From: an uncultured Eubacterium sp.
Lineage (GTDB): Bacteria > Bacillota > Clostridia > Oscillospirales > CAG-272
Reading direction: 5' to 3'
DNA: 64,000 nucleotides
Assembly (NCBI GenBank): GCA_900544285.1
Contig: UQUT01000001.1
Span: forward strand, 186,001-250,000
Numbering within the stretch: position 1 is the first letter of the stretch; each line of letters begins with the position of its first letter. A program made the translations under genes and the position numbers. The notes beneath the pieces were generated by a model that saw only the letters and a program-made list of their open reading frames with translations, searched no databases and was not told the origin of the DNA. Shown piece by piece: positions 22,369 to 30,670 of this stretch.

Positions 22369-23418
22369 CTATACAGTACTGCTGATTTTTTCGTTTTTGC
22401 AGAGCGCGATAAATTTCTCCGTTCCGACGGACAGAATATCATCGTCAAAGTCAAAATACGGGCTGTGAAGCGGCGGAGTCTCCCCTGTTCCGAGAAGCAT
22501 ATAGAGCGCCCGCGCGCCACGCAAGCCGTAAACGGAGAAATCGTCCGCGCAGAGCAATGGCTCCCTAAGCGTCCCGCACCCCGAAAGACGGAAAAGCTCC
22601 TCATCGTTTATGACAGGCGGTGCATATTCTGTCATCTTGTAAGTCCCGCCGTAGTTTTCAGCCGCCGAGAGCAGACTTTCGCATTTTTTCCTTTCGTCCT
22701 GCGAAAAATACCTCGCCGTTCCGAAAAGCTCCGCCGAAAGCGGCGTGACGTTTCCCGCCGTTCCGCACATCATTTTCCCGAAACGAAGAAATATCTCCTT
22801 TTCTGCCGTTTTTACGTTCAGATAAAACCTCGCCGCTTTTTCGATCGCATCCGAATAGCGAGGCTCAGTAATATGCACGGCATCACCCGGAAAAGTCGCT
22901 TCGATCTCCGACGATCCCGCGCATATCGCCCCCGCTTTGGAAAAGAGTTTCCCCTTTTCAAGCCACGGTCGCAGATGAATGGCAAACACTCTGTCCGGTT
23001 TGAGACGTTTATACTCCTCCGATAAGACGATTGTTTCCGCCCCGCCGCGCTTCTCCTCGGCAGGCTGAAAAACGCACATAACGTTGCACAAAGCCCCCTC
23101 AAAAGGCACCCTCTCCGCAAATTCAAGCAGTATCGCCATATGCCCGTCGTGACCGCAGGCGTGCATAAAGCCTTCGTTTTCAGAAGCAAATCCAAGCCCT
23201 GTCCTCTCTTGCAGGGGCAAAGCGTCCATCTCAGCCCTAAAAGCGGAGGCTGTGCTTTTTCCGAAGTCAAAATAAGCGATAACGCCCGTTTCGCCGATCT
23301 CGTAAACCTCGCAGCCGAGAGGTTTCAGCGCATTCAATACATATTTTTTCGTTTCGAATTCGCAAAAGCCTTCCTCGGCAAGGCGGTGCAGCACACGCCT
23401 GTGTTCCTTTGCCGTCAT
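22369..23418 (-). CDS. M20 amidohydrolase, probable N-acetyl-diaminopimelate deacetylase
   Basis: A 349-residue M20D metallopeptidase. It has the motifs AEMDALP near residue 64, HACGHDGHMA near 88 and FQPAEEKRGGAETI near 118, and the C-terminal metal ligand in LHSPYFDFDDD. The closest families act on N-acyl amino acids. It follows the acetyl-type dapH by a 4-base overlap in an operon with dapA and dapF, which points to removal of the acetyl group from N-acetyl-LL-diaminopimelate. This role is inferred from context. The aminotransferase that would act before it is missing from the window. Confidence 0.82.
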   Translation of the reverse strand: MTAKEHRRVLHRLAEEGFCEFETKKYVLNALKPLGCEVYEIGETGVIAYFDFGKSTASAFRAEMDALPLQERTGLGFASENEGFMHACGHDGHMAILLEFAERVPFEGALCNVMCVFQPAEEKRGGAETIVLSEEYKRLKPDRVFAIHLRPWLEKGKLFSKAGAICAGSSEIEATFPGDAVHITEPRYSDAIEKAARFYLNVKTAEKEIFLRFGKMMCGTAGNVTPLSAELFGTARYFSQDERKKCESLLSAAENYGGTYKMTEYAPPVINDEELFRLSGCGTLREPLLCADDFSVYGLRGARALYMLLGTGETPPLHSPYFDFDDDILSVGTEKFIALCKNEKISSTV

Positions 23419-24101
23419 CTCAGGTCACCGTTTATATCCGCTTTTGCAAAGTCCGGTGTTTTTTCGCTGATTACTCTCGCCGGAACGCCGACTGCGATTG
23501 CAAAAGGCGGAATGTCGCGGGTAACTACGGCTCCCGCTCCGACAACTGCGTTCTCCCCGACAGTCACACCTTCGAGTATTACCGCCCCCGCCCCGACGAG
23601 CGCACCGTCACAAACTCTTGCCGGAACTGCCGACGGTGGTTCCAACACCCCCGCAACGACGGCGCAGGCACCGATATGCGCATTTTTTCCTATCTCGGCG
23701 CACGATCCGACGACGGCGTTCATATCTATCATCGCTCCCTCGCCGATTCCGGCTCCCGAATTTATGATTGCGCCGTGCATAATAACGGCGCCTTTGCCTA
23801 TCTCCGCTCCCTCGCGGACAAATGCTCCGGGTTCGATTCTGGCATCAAACGACAACAGATCCGCCATGCCCAGAGCGGTTTTTCTGGACACGACTTCTAT
23901 CTCCGCATCATATATGATTCCCGCCTGCTCGGAAAGACTTTTTTCCATGTCTTCCCACGCGCCGAACGCCACAAAAAGTCCCCGCTCTCCGAACACCCTG
24001 CACCCTGGGAGGTATGGCTTTACGGCCGACGATATGTACGCCTTTACCGGCGTTTTCTTTTCCGACCTTTTGATCTTCTCGGATATTTCCTTTCCCGTCA
24101 T
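23415..24101 (-). CDS. dapH: 2,3,4,5-tetrahydropyridine-2,6-dicarboxylate N-acetyltransferase
   Basis: A 228-residue acyltransferase of the acetylase branch of lysine and peptidoglycan precursor synthesis. An N-terminal DapH-type domain (to about residue 85) is followed by a left-handed beta-helix of hexapeptide repeats (about 88-215), including the MHGAIINSGAGIGEGAMIDM and VTVGENAVVGAGAVVTRDIPP runs. The length and N-terminal domain fit the acetyl-type enzyme rather than the longer succinyl-type DapD. It overlaps dapA upstream and the deacetylase downstream by four bases each. Confidence 0.9.
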   Translation of the reverse strand: MTGKEISEKIKRSEKKTPVKAYISSAVKPYLPGCRVFGERGLFVAFGAWEDMEKSLSEQAGIIYDAEIEVVSRKTALGMADLLSFDARIEPGAFVREGAEIGKGAVIMHGAIINSGAGIGEGAMIDMNAVVGSCAEIGKNAHIGACAVVAGVLEPPSAVPARVCDGALVGAGAVILEGVTVGENAVVGAGAVVTRDIPPFAIAVGVPARVISEKTPDFAKADINGDLR

Positions 24102-24967
24102 ATAAGCCCCTCCGCGCGCATAGCGCTTTCAAGTATTTTTCTTTTTTCCGCCGACATCTCGCAGAGCGGCAACCGAAATTCTCCGACATTCATTTTCATA
24201 ATGTTCATCGCCGTTTTGACTGGTATCGGATTGACTTCCGAAAAAAGCGCGGATATAAGCGGCAGAAGGCTTATCTGTATCTTTCTCGCCCTTTGCGCAT
24301 CGCCCGAAAGAAAAGCGCCTGTCATATCGCTGACCCTTGCAGGCACTATATTCGACGCGACGGATATCACCCCTGACGCGCCGATTGCCATAAGGGGAAC
24401 CGTCAGATCGTCGCAACCGCTCATCATAAAAAAGTCATCCGAAATCAATGGCGAAATGCTCACGGCATACGAAACGTTCCCGCTCGCCTCCTTTATTCCG
24501 ATGATATTTTCGTGCGCTGAAAGCTCGGTGAGCGTTTCGGCATCGACAGAGCACCCCGTGCGCGACGGAACGTTATAAATGATTATTTTCGTTCCCGCTC
24601 CGTCTGCAACGGTCAGAAAATGGCGTCGCATTCCTTCCTTGTTTGTCTTGTTGTAATAAGGGGTCAGCACGAGCAGCTTTTCCGCCCCGAGCGATGCTGC
24701 GCGCCTGCATTTTTTCAGAGCCTCAGCCGTGCTGTTCGATGAGCAACCGATGACAACGTCGATTTTTCCCTCCGCTGCCTTCAGCCCTTCATATATTATC
24801 TCATCCGCTTCCATTTCGGAGACCGTCGGCGATTCGCCCGTCGTGCCGAGCAAGACAACACCGTCCACCCCGTTTTTATATTGAAAATCGATCAGCTCGC
24901 AGAGCTTTTTTGTATCAACGCCGTCGTCCGAAAACGGCGTGACAAGCGCAGTATATGTTCCTTTCAT
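24098..24967 (-). CDS. dapA: 4-hydroxy-tetrahydrodipicolinate synthase
   Basis: Condenses pyruvate with aspartate semialdehyde, the first committed step to diaminopimelate and lysine. The 289-residue TIM barrel has the conserved TALVTPF start, GTTGESPT near residue 45, the YYNKTNKEG loop near 107, YNVPSRTGC near 134 and the Schiff-base Lys in GIKEASGN near 162. The ATG at 24967 overlaps the dapF stop as ATGA, like the other junctions of this operon; a Met four codons upstream is less likely. Confidence 0.95.
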   Translation of the reverse strand: MKGTYTALVTPFSDDGVDTKKLCELIDFQYKNGVDGVVLLGTTGESPTVSEMEADEIIYEGLKAAEGKIDVVIGCSSNSTAEALKKCRRAASLGAEKLLVLTPYYNKTNKEGMRRHFLTVADGAGTKIIIYNVPSRTGCSVDAETLTELSAHENIIGIKEASGNVSYAVSISPLISDDFFMMSGCDDLTVPLMAIGASGVISVASNIVPARVSDMTGAFLSGDAQRARKIQISLLPLISALFSEVNPIPVKTAMNIMKMNVGEFRLPLCEMSAEKRKILESAMRAEGLI

Positions 24968-25740
24968 ATCTCTTCCCATTCCCCCTTGAAGACAAGCTCC
25001 GCTCCTCCGCAGAGCTTTATTTTTTCGCCGCCGAAGACGCGCAGATCACCGAGCTCAAAATGAATCGTTACATCTTCGTCGCAAAGGCGGAGCTTTCTTG
25101 CAACGGCGTATGCAGCGCAAGCTCCCGTGCCGCAAGCCGCAGTATATCCCGCGCCCCGCTCAAACGTTCTGACCGTCAGCTCATCTCTTCCGTCGATACG
25201 GACAAGGTCAACGTTTATTTTCTGCGGAAAAAGCTCGCAACCACTGAGTTTCTCCGCCGTGCCGAAAAGCAGTTCCCTATATATGTCATCGCAAAAAACA
25301 ACTGCGTGTGCACAGCCGATAAATGCCTCATAAAAAAGCACCTTTCTGCCGTCCGGTATGTATGTTTTGCAAAAGCCGCCCGCAAAGCCAAAGTGCGCCT
25401 CTCCCATGTCGATTGTGACATTTCCCCCTTCGCAAAGCTCCGCAGTCTTTGTTCCGTCCAGCGTGCGTATTGATATTTTTTCGGACGAAACAACGCCCGT
25501 ATCTGCAAAATATCTTGCGGCGCAACGGATGCCGTTGCCGCACATACTTGCCTCGCTTCCGTCGCTGTTGAAAATTCTCATCGACGGCGGGCGCGGAGAG
25601 CAGACGATAAGCCCATCCGCTCCTATCCCCCGCCGTCTTTCGCACATTCTTACGGCAAGCGACCTGTAATCAGCATTTTTGACCTCGTCAATCAGTACAA
25701 AGTCGTTTCCGCAACCGTGATATTTATAAAAAACCATCAT
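24964..25740 (-). CDS. dapF: Diaminopimelate epimerase
   Basis: Interconverts LL- and meso-diaminopimelate, which feeds peptidoglycan and lysine. It is a 258-residue protein with the N-terminal YHGCGNDF, the first catalytic Cys in MCGNGIRC near residue 73, and the second in ACGTGACA near 214. This is the first gene of the dapF-dapA-dapH-deacetylase operon. Two tandem ATG codons precede the conserved region; the second (25737) has the better spacing from GGAGG. No clear promoter could be read upstream; a weak TAAAAT box is near 25770. Confidence 0.95.
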   Translation of the reverse strand: MMVFYKYHGCGNDFVLIDEVKNADYRSLAVRMCERRRGIGADGLIVCSPRPPSMRIFNSDGSEASMCGNGIRCAARYFADTGVVSSEKISIRTLDGTKTAELCEGGNVTIDMGEAHFGFAGGFCKTYIPDGRKVLFYEAFIGCAHAVVFCDDIYRELLFGTAEKLSGCELFPQKINVDLVRIDGRDELTVRTFERGAGYTAACGTGACAAYAVARKLRLCDEDVTIHFELGDLRVFGGEKIKLCGGAELVFKGEWEEI

Positions 25741-25795
25741 CGCCTCCGAACATATCCGTTACGATATTTTACGCTCGCAAGGCGTTTTTCGACAC

Positions 25796-25832
25796 AAAAA
25801 CAGCCCGTTTGCTTTTTTCGGCAAACGAGCTG
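25796..25832 (-). terminator. Terminator of tmcAL
   Basis: On the minus strand a 12-bp stem CAGCTCGTTTGC / GCAAACGGGCTG (one G-U pair), followed by TTTTTG, 15 bases after the tmcAL stop. Confidence 0.82.
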
Positions 25833-25846
25833 CTAACGACAATCAT

Positions 25847-27028
25847 CTATTCGGATATAAACGGATTTCTTTTCATAAGCTCGCCGGCGGCGGACGGGCG
25901 GTCAAGGCAGAGCGTCCAGAGAGCCTCCGCGCGGAGAAGAAGTTCAAAACCCGATATGACGTCATCTCCGCAGAGAATGTAATCCGCAGGCTTTGTGATT
26001 ATCGGAAGATCGGTTGATTTTTTAATCATCGAAAGTATCCTTCTGCCCTCTTTTCCCGCACCGAGGAGGACTGTGAACATCGGCTCATTTATCTCGTCCG
26101 CACGCACGCCGAGAAGCGAAAACAGCATGGCACGGCGCACGCGTGACTCCGAATAAAGCCTTGCCTGCGCTCCCAAAACGAGAGATGCAAAATCGGTCGA
26201 CTCTTTTGCGGAATTTATAAGCCTTCCGCAGAGCTCATCCGTCATCTCGGCGGTTCCCCTGAGCGACTGTATACTTTCAGCACGGAATTTTGCTGCATAA
26301 GGGAGAAACAGCTTATCCGTCCTTGCGATTTTCCCATCGTCCAGAGACGAAATTATCTCCTCTGCCGACGCCGGCGGCACGGCAGATTTTATGCCATCCC
26401 TGTCGCCGGAAAATATCATTTTTCTCACGGACGACGCGGAGAGAAAGCCTTCGCCCTCCGTTTTTCCGTATGCTTGTCCTTCTCTTTTTACCGCAAGCGG
26501 AATGATTTTTGAGTCTGTTTTTATTATCGCCTTGACATATTCGAGCGCAAGGAGGTCGTTTGAGCCTTCAAGCACGGGAGTTCTTCCGTAAACGCTTTCA
26601 TATGCCGATATCCGCCTTTGAGAATAGCTTTCGTAGACCTGCTTTGATTTCTCAAACACTGCCGAATATTCGTCCGAAAGCATATTTCCGGCAACGGATT
26701 TTATCCCCTCCGTATCGCCTGTTTCGCTTCCGAACGCAAGCGCATCGACTATACCGAGCTTCTCCGCAATCCGCACTCCGCCAAGGGCGAAAGTCGACGC
26801 GCCGGAGGCGCAGAACGGAAACGGAAGTTCAAAAACAACATCCGCCCCGCTCATAACGGCAGACCTTGCCCTCTTGTATTTGTCAATGACAGCCGCCGTT
26901 CCGCGCTGGGTAAAGCAGCCGCTCATTATGGCAATGACGCTGTATCCTCTGCGCTTAAGCTCCGCTATCTGATATTCGTGACCTCTGTGAAAAGGGTCGT
27001 ATTCGCATATGACGGCGCAAATCTTCAT
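25847..27028 (-). CDS. tmcAL: tRNA(Met) cytidine acetate ligase
   Basis: Catalyses ATP- and acetate-dependent N4-acetylation of the wobble cytidine of elongator tRNA-Met. The 393-residue protein starts with the nucleotidyltransferase motif CEYDPFHRGH near residue 8, then ISGxxF-type MSGCFTQRGTAAVIDKYKRA near 37. The start at 27028 is chosen because AAGGAG is six bases upstream and the family N terminus begins there. The in-frame extension to 27133 crosses the divergent ackA promoter. The neighbouring acetate kinase gene is divergent; both enzymes use acetate, but that may be coincidence. Confidence 0.93.
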   Translation of the reverse strand: MKICAVICEYDPFHRGHEYQIAELKRRGYSVIAIMSGCFTQRGTAAVIDKYKRARSAVMSGADVVFELPFPFCASGASTFALGGVRIAEKLGIVDALAFGSETGDTEGIKSVAGNMLSDEYSAVFEKSKQVYESYSQRRISAYESVYGRTPVLEGSNDLLALEYVKAIIKTDSKIIPLAVKREGQAYGKTEGEGFLSASSVRKMIFSGDRDGIKSAVPPASAEEIISSLDDGKIARTDKLFLPYAAKFRAESIQSLRGTAEMTDELCGRLINSAKESTDFASLVLGAQARLYSESRVRRAMLFSLLGVRADEINEPMFTVLLGAGKEGRRILSMIKKSTDLPIITKPADYILCGDDVISGFELLLRAEALWTLCLDRPSAAGELMKRNPFISE

Positions 27029-27058
27029 AAAAAACTCCTTTTTCAGGGAAAAATAGGG

Positions 27059-27087
27059 TTGCAATCGAGCGAAAGCTGATGTATAAT
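27059..27087 (+). promoter_or_regulatory. Promoter of ackA
   Basis: TTGCAA (27059-27064), a 17-base spacer and TATAAT (27082-27087), giving a leader of about 65 bases. Confidence 0.75.
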
Positions 27088-27158
27088 AACTTTTGTATGA
27101 ATTTATTATACCGCTTAGTTCAATCATAATCAAGCGGGAACGGAGGAAAAAACAAAAA

Positions 27159-28370
27159 ATGAAAGTACTTGTTGTAAACGCGGGAAGCTCTTCTCTTAAG
27201 TATCAGCTTTTCAACACAGAAACCGCCGAGGTTCTCTCCAAGGGTATCTGCGAAAGAATCGGTATTGACGGTATCATTGAGCACAAGCTCGCAGACGGAA
27301 CAAAAATCAAAAATGAAATTGCAATGCCCAATCACGCCGTCGCAATGAAGACCGTCGTTGAGTATCTGACAAATCCCGAATTCGGTTGCATAAAGGACAT
27401 GAGCGAAATCGAAGCAGTCGGTCACCGTGTTGTCCACGGAGGCCCTTACTTCTTTGAAAGCTGCCTTGTAACTCCCGAAGTCCTCGAAAAGCTCGAGCTC
27501 TGCCGCGACTTTGCCCCGCTTCACACAGGCGCACACCTCATGGGAATCGAAGGTTGCACGGCTGTTATGCCGAACACTCCGCAGGTGCTCGTTTTCGATA
27601 CGGCATTCCATCAGACAATGCCCGAATACGCATATACCTACCCCATTCCCTATGAAATGATCGAAAAATATAAAATCCGTCGCTATGGTGCGCACGGCAC
27701 ATCTCACCGCTTCGTTGCAAAAGAGATGGCAAAGCTGATCGACAAGCCCGTCGAAGAGACAAAGATCATCACCTGCCACATCGGCAACGGTTCATCTATA
27801 TCTGCTGTAAATGGCGGCAAGTGCATTGATACAACAATGGGATTCACGCCTCTCGACGGTCTTGAAATGGGCACACGTTGCGGTTCTATCGACCCCGCAA
27901 TCGTTACCTATATAATGAAAAAAGAGGGCTTCACTCCCGACGAGATGAGCGAGTTTATGAATAAAAAGTGCGGCTTCCTCGGCATTTCGGGTTACTCTTC
28001 CGACAGCCGCGACATCGAGAAAGGAATTCTCGAAGGCAACCATCGCGCATATCTCGCAGCTTCCATTCTCGCATATCAGGTAAAGAAATACATCGGCGCA
28101 TTCACAGCCGCAATGGACGGACTCGACGCCATCGTATTTACGGCAGGTATGGGCGAAAACAACCCCGAGCTCAGAGAGAGAGTCTGCAAGGATATGACGT
28201 ATTTCGGAATCGAAATCGATACGGAGCTCAACGCAAAAATGTTCCGTCAGCCGAACACGGTCAAGCTCTCGACAGATAATTCCAAGGTTCTCGTTTACCT
28301 CCTTCCGACAAACGAGGAGCTTATGATAGCCTCCGATACGGAAGAGATCGTAAAGAAGCTCAAAAAGTAA
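27159..28370 (+). CDS. ackA: Acetate kinase
   Basis: Converts acetyl phosphate and ADP to acetate and ATP, the energy-yielding last step of acetate fermentation. The product has 403 residues, with VLVVNAGSSSLKYQL at the N terminus, VGHRVVHGG near 87, VFDTAFHQTMP near 146, ITCHIGNGSS near 205 and MGENNPELRE near 329. The ATG at 27159 follows CGGAGGA. No phosphotransacetylase gene is adjacent; the gene is monocistronic with its own promoter and terminator. Confidence 0.97.
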   Translation: MKVLVVNAGSSSLKYQLFNTETAEVLSKGICERIGIDGIIEHKLADGTKIKNEIAMPNHAVAMKTVVEYLTNPEFGCIKDMSEIEAVGHRVVHGGPYFFESCLVTPEVLEKLELCRDFAPLHTGAHLMGIEGCTAVMPNTPQVLVFDTAFHQTMPEYAYTYPIPYEMIEKYKIRRYGAHGTSHRFVAKEMAKLIDKPVEETKIITCHIGNGSSISAVNGGKCIDTTMGFTPLDGLEMGTRCGSIDPAIVTYIMKKEGFTPDEMSEFMNKKCGFLGISGYSSDSRDIEKGILEGNHRAYLAASILAYQVKKYIGAFTAAMDGLDAIVFTAGMGENNPELRERVCKDMTYFGIEIDTELNAKMFRQPNTVKLSTDNSKVLVYLLPTNEELMIASDTEEIVKKLKK

Positions 28371-28379
28371 TAAAAAAGC

Positions 28380-28411
28380 GCGTCCGGAAAGATTTCCGGA
28401 CGCATTTTTTT
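28380..28411 (+). terminator. Intrinsic terminator of ackA
   Basis: A perfect 11-bp stem GCGTCCGGAAA / TTTCCGGACGC with a two-base loop, then a run of seven T. Confidence 0.92.
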
Positions 28412-28422
28412 GCGTTTTTCTC

Positions 28423-28450
28423 TTGATATTTTCTTATATTATGTTATACT
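28423..28450 (+). promoter_or_regulatory. Promoter of the carboxytransferase / decarboxylase operon
   Basis: TTGATA (28423-28428), a 16-base spacer and TATACT (28445-28450). A 7-bp hairpin GTTGGGA / TCCCGAC (28463-28484) sits at the predicted mRNA 5' end. Confidence 0.68.
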
Positions 28451-28526
28451 ATACGTATGTATGTTGGGATAGATTGGTCCCGACTAAAATGCAAAATCAT
28501 TTCAAAGCAATGAAAGGAAATAAATT

Positions 28527-29897
28527 ATGGCACAAAACACCAAAGAATTGCGCGAAATAATCAACGCACGCCATTCGGAAGCCTCAGCCGAGCTCGAAAA
28601 AGCCGGAAAGCTGACAGCCCGTGCCCGTATGGACGTTATCTTCGACGAAGGAACTTTCGCCGAGGTTGGCGCTTTCATCGGCGACGGCGAGGAGTTCTGT
28701 CCCGTTGTAACGGGTTACGGCGCGGTTGACGGAATGCTCGTGTTCGCATTCTCGCAGGATTATTCCCGTCTGCACGGAGCGATGGGCAAGGCGCACGCAA
28801 AGAAAATCTGCAAAATCATTGATATGGCAATAGAGGCGAACGCCCCCGTAATCGGCGTTTTTGACAGCGCAGGCGCAAAGATCGATGAAGGCTCGGACGC
28901 TCTCAACGCTTGCGGAGAAGTCATATCCGCGCTCTCGTTCTGCAAGGGCGTAATCCCGACGGTTGCAGTCGTCTCCGGTCCTTGCGGAGGTTCAGGCGCA
29001 GTTGCCGCTTCCCTTTGCGACGTGATAGTAGTCGCAGAAAAGACAGGCTCTCTTTATGTTGTCCCCTCCTCAATGCTTGAGGACAAAACTCTCGGCAAGC
29101 CGGCAAAGCTCGCGGAAACAGGCGTTTCGGCTATTACTGCAACCGATGACACCTCCGCCTGTCTTGCCGCAAGAGCGATTTGCAGATATTTCACTCCCGA
29201 AATGATAACTTCGGACGACGGCAACAGAGCGTTCGACGCTTCCGTATTTGAAAATCCGAAATATGACGTTCACTCTGTCATCGGAAGTCTTTTTGACGCA
29301 GGCAGCTTTACGGAGCTTTTCGCAAAACGCGCTCCGCAGATGACGGTCGGTCTTGCCTCGATGAACGGCAGGGTCTGCGGTGTCATCGCAAACAATCCGT
29401 CTTTCAAGGACGGCAAAATGTGTCCCGGTGCCTGCGAAAAGGCAGTAAAATTGATAAAGCTCTGTCGCACCATCGACGTCCCCGTCGTCACTCTTGTGGA
29501 CGGCGTCGGCGTCGGCACGACGGATAAAATAGAAATCGGCGGCGTTGCCGGTAAACTCGCAGAGCTTGCCATGGCATATTCGGCGTCGGCCCGCAAGGTG
29601 ACAGTCATAACGGGCGAAGCCTACGGAACGGCATATTCCGTTCTCGGCTCAAAGGCGCTCGGCGCAGACTTTGTCCTCGCGCTCGACCGCGCAAAAATAT
29701 CCCCGATGAATCCCGTTTCCGCGGTTGAATTTCTCGGAGAGGTATATGACGAATCAAAGGTTGACGAAATCGCCGCAAAATGGGCAGATGAGAATGCATC
29801 TCCCCTTGAAGCCGCAAAGAAGGGCTACGTTGACGATATAATCGAAGCTTCGGAGCTTCGCGCAAGAGTAGCTTCCGCGCTTGAAATGTTCGCATAA
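28527..29897 (+). CDS. Acyl-CoA carboxyltransferase subunit (MmdA/PccB/12S-like)
   Basis: A 456-residue biotin-dependent carboxyltransferase with two crotonase-like halves. Visible motifs are LTARARMDVIFDEGTF near residue 28, a GYGAVDG segment near 64, SGPCGGSGAV near 152 and the C-terminal EAYGTAYSVLGSKALGAD. Homologues move CO2 between biotin and methylmalonyl-, propionyl- or glutaconyl-CoA. At 456 residues it is shorter than typical MmdA (about 510). It starts an operon with OadG-, biotin carrier-, OadB- and OadA-type subunits. Methylmalonyl-CoA decarboxylation or a transcarboxylase is therefore plausible, but the CoA substrate cannot be set from sequence reading alone. Confidence 0.83.
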   Translation: MAQNTKELREIINARHSEASAELEKAGKLTARARMDVIFDEGTFAEVGAFIGDGEEFCPVVTGYGAVDGMLVFAFSQDYSRLHGAMGKAHAKKICKIIDMAIEANAPVIGVFDSAGAKIDEGSDALNACGEVISALSFCKGVIPTVAVVSGPCGGSGAVAASLCDVIVVAEKTGSLYVVPSSMLEDKTLGKPAKLAETGVSAITATDDTSACLAARAICRYFTPEMITSDDGNRAFDASVFENPKYDVHSVIGSLFDAGSFTELFAKRAPQMTVGLASMNGRVCGVIANNPSFKDGKMCPGACEKAVKLIKLCRTIDVPVVTLVDGVGVGTTDKIEIGGVAGKLAELAMAYSASARKVTVITGEAYGTAYSVLGSKALGADFVLALDRAKISPMNPVSAVEFLGEVYDESKVDEIAAKWADENASPLEAAKKGYVDDIIEASELRARVASALEMFA

Positions 29898-29910
29898 GGA
29901 GGTATTCTCA

Positions 29911-30237
29911 ATGCCTGTACTTCTCATGATCGACAATGCGGTCGGTATCGGACTTCAGACGCTCGGTCTCGGCATGCTTATGGTGCTCGGAATAATCGCA
30001 ATACTTTACATCGTTCTCAAAATTCTTATCCCGATTTTCTCCGCCATAAGCGGAAAGAAGACCGAGAAGACAGAAGTGCCTGCAGAGCCCGAGGTTCCCG
30101 TTCCCGCTCCCGTTCAGAATACGGTGGCGGAAGAAGACGAGAGCGACACAGTCGCCGCAATAGTTGCCGCCATAGCGGCTTTCGAAGGAAAATCGCCGGA
30201 GAGCTTCCGAGTGGTTTCGTTCAAGAAAAGAATATAA
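29911..30237 (+). CDS. oadG: OadG-like small membrane subunit of a sodium-pumping decarboxylase
   Basis: A 108-residue protein with one long N-terminal transmembrane helix (about residues 10-43), a Pro/Glu/Val linker, and a C-terminal segment TVAAIVAAIAAFEG...FRVVSFKK typical of the OadG gamma/delta family. In known pumps this subunit anchors the carboxyltransferase to the membrane part and carries the assembly tail. The ATG at 29911 is eight bases after AAGGAGG. It follows the carboxyltransferase by 13 bases. Confidence 0.85.
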   Translation: MPVLLMIDNAVGIGLQTLGLGMLMVLGIIAILYIVLKILIPIFSAISGKKTEKTEVPAEPEVPVPAPVQNTVAEEDESDTVAAIVAAIAAFEGKSPESFRVVSFKKRI

Positions 30238-30255
30238 TTTTCGGAGGATATAATA

Positions 30256-30633
30256 ATGAAAAGATACACAGTAACCGTAAACGGAAAAATATATGACGTG
30301 ACCGTCGAAGAAAACGGCGGTATTTCCGCTCCCGCAGCAACTCAGCCCGCAGTAGCGCCTGCTCCCGTTGTCACGGCGGCGCCCGCACCCGCAGCGGTTC
30401 CCGCTCAGGCACCCGCCGGCGGAAAAGTCAAGGTCAACGCCCCCATGCCCGGCACGGTACTTAAAATGAATGTCGCAGCAGGACAGACCGTCAAGAAAGG
30501 CGACGTTCTCTGCGTGCTTGAAGCCATGAAGATGGAAAACGAAATCACAGCGCCCGAATCCGGCACAGTTGCATACGCCATCGCAAAAGGCTCGACCGTA
30601 AAAACGGGCGACCTCCTCGTTTCGCTCTCCTGA
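30256..30633 (+). CDS. Biotin carboxyl carrier protein (biotin/lipoyl domain)
   Basis: A 125-residue carrier that shuttles CO2 on biotin between carboxyltransferase and membrane decarboxylase. The first 22 residues are a conserved strand pair (RYTVTVNGKIYDVTVEE). Next comes an Ala/Pro-rich flexible hinge (about 25-57), then the biotinyl domain with EAMKMENEI, whose Lys (near residue 94) is the attachment site. It follows oadG by 18 bases. The OadA-type protein in this operon lacks its own biotin domain, so this protein probably serves both carboxyltransferases. Confidence 0.92.
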   Translation: MKRYTVTVNGKIYDVTVEENGGISAPAATQPAVAPAPVVTAAPAPAAVPAQAPAGGKVKVNAPMPGTVLKMNVAAGQTVKKGDVLCVLEAMKMENEITAPESGTVAYAIAKGSTVKTGDLLVSLS

Positions 30634-30670
30634 ATTTTCAGCCGAATATGAAAAACGGAGGTGAACATTC

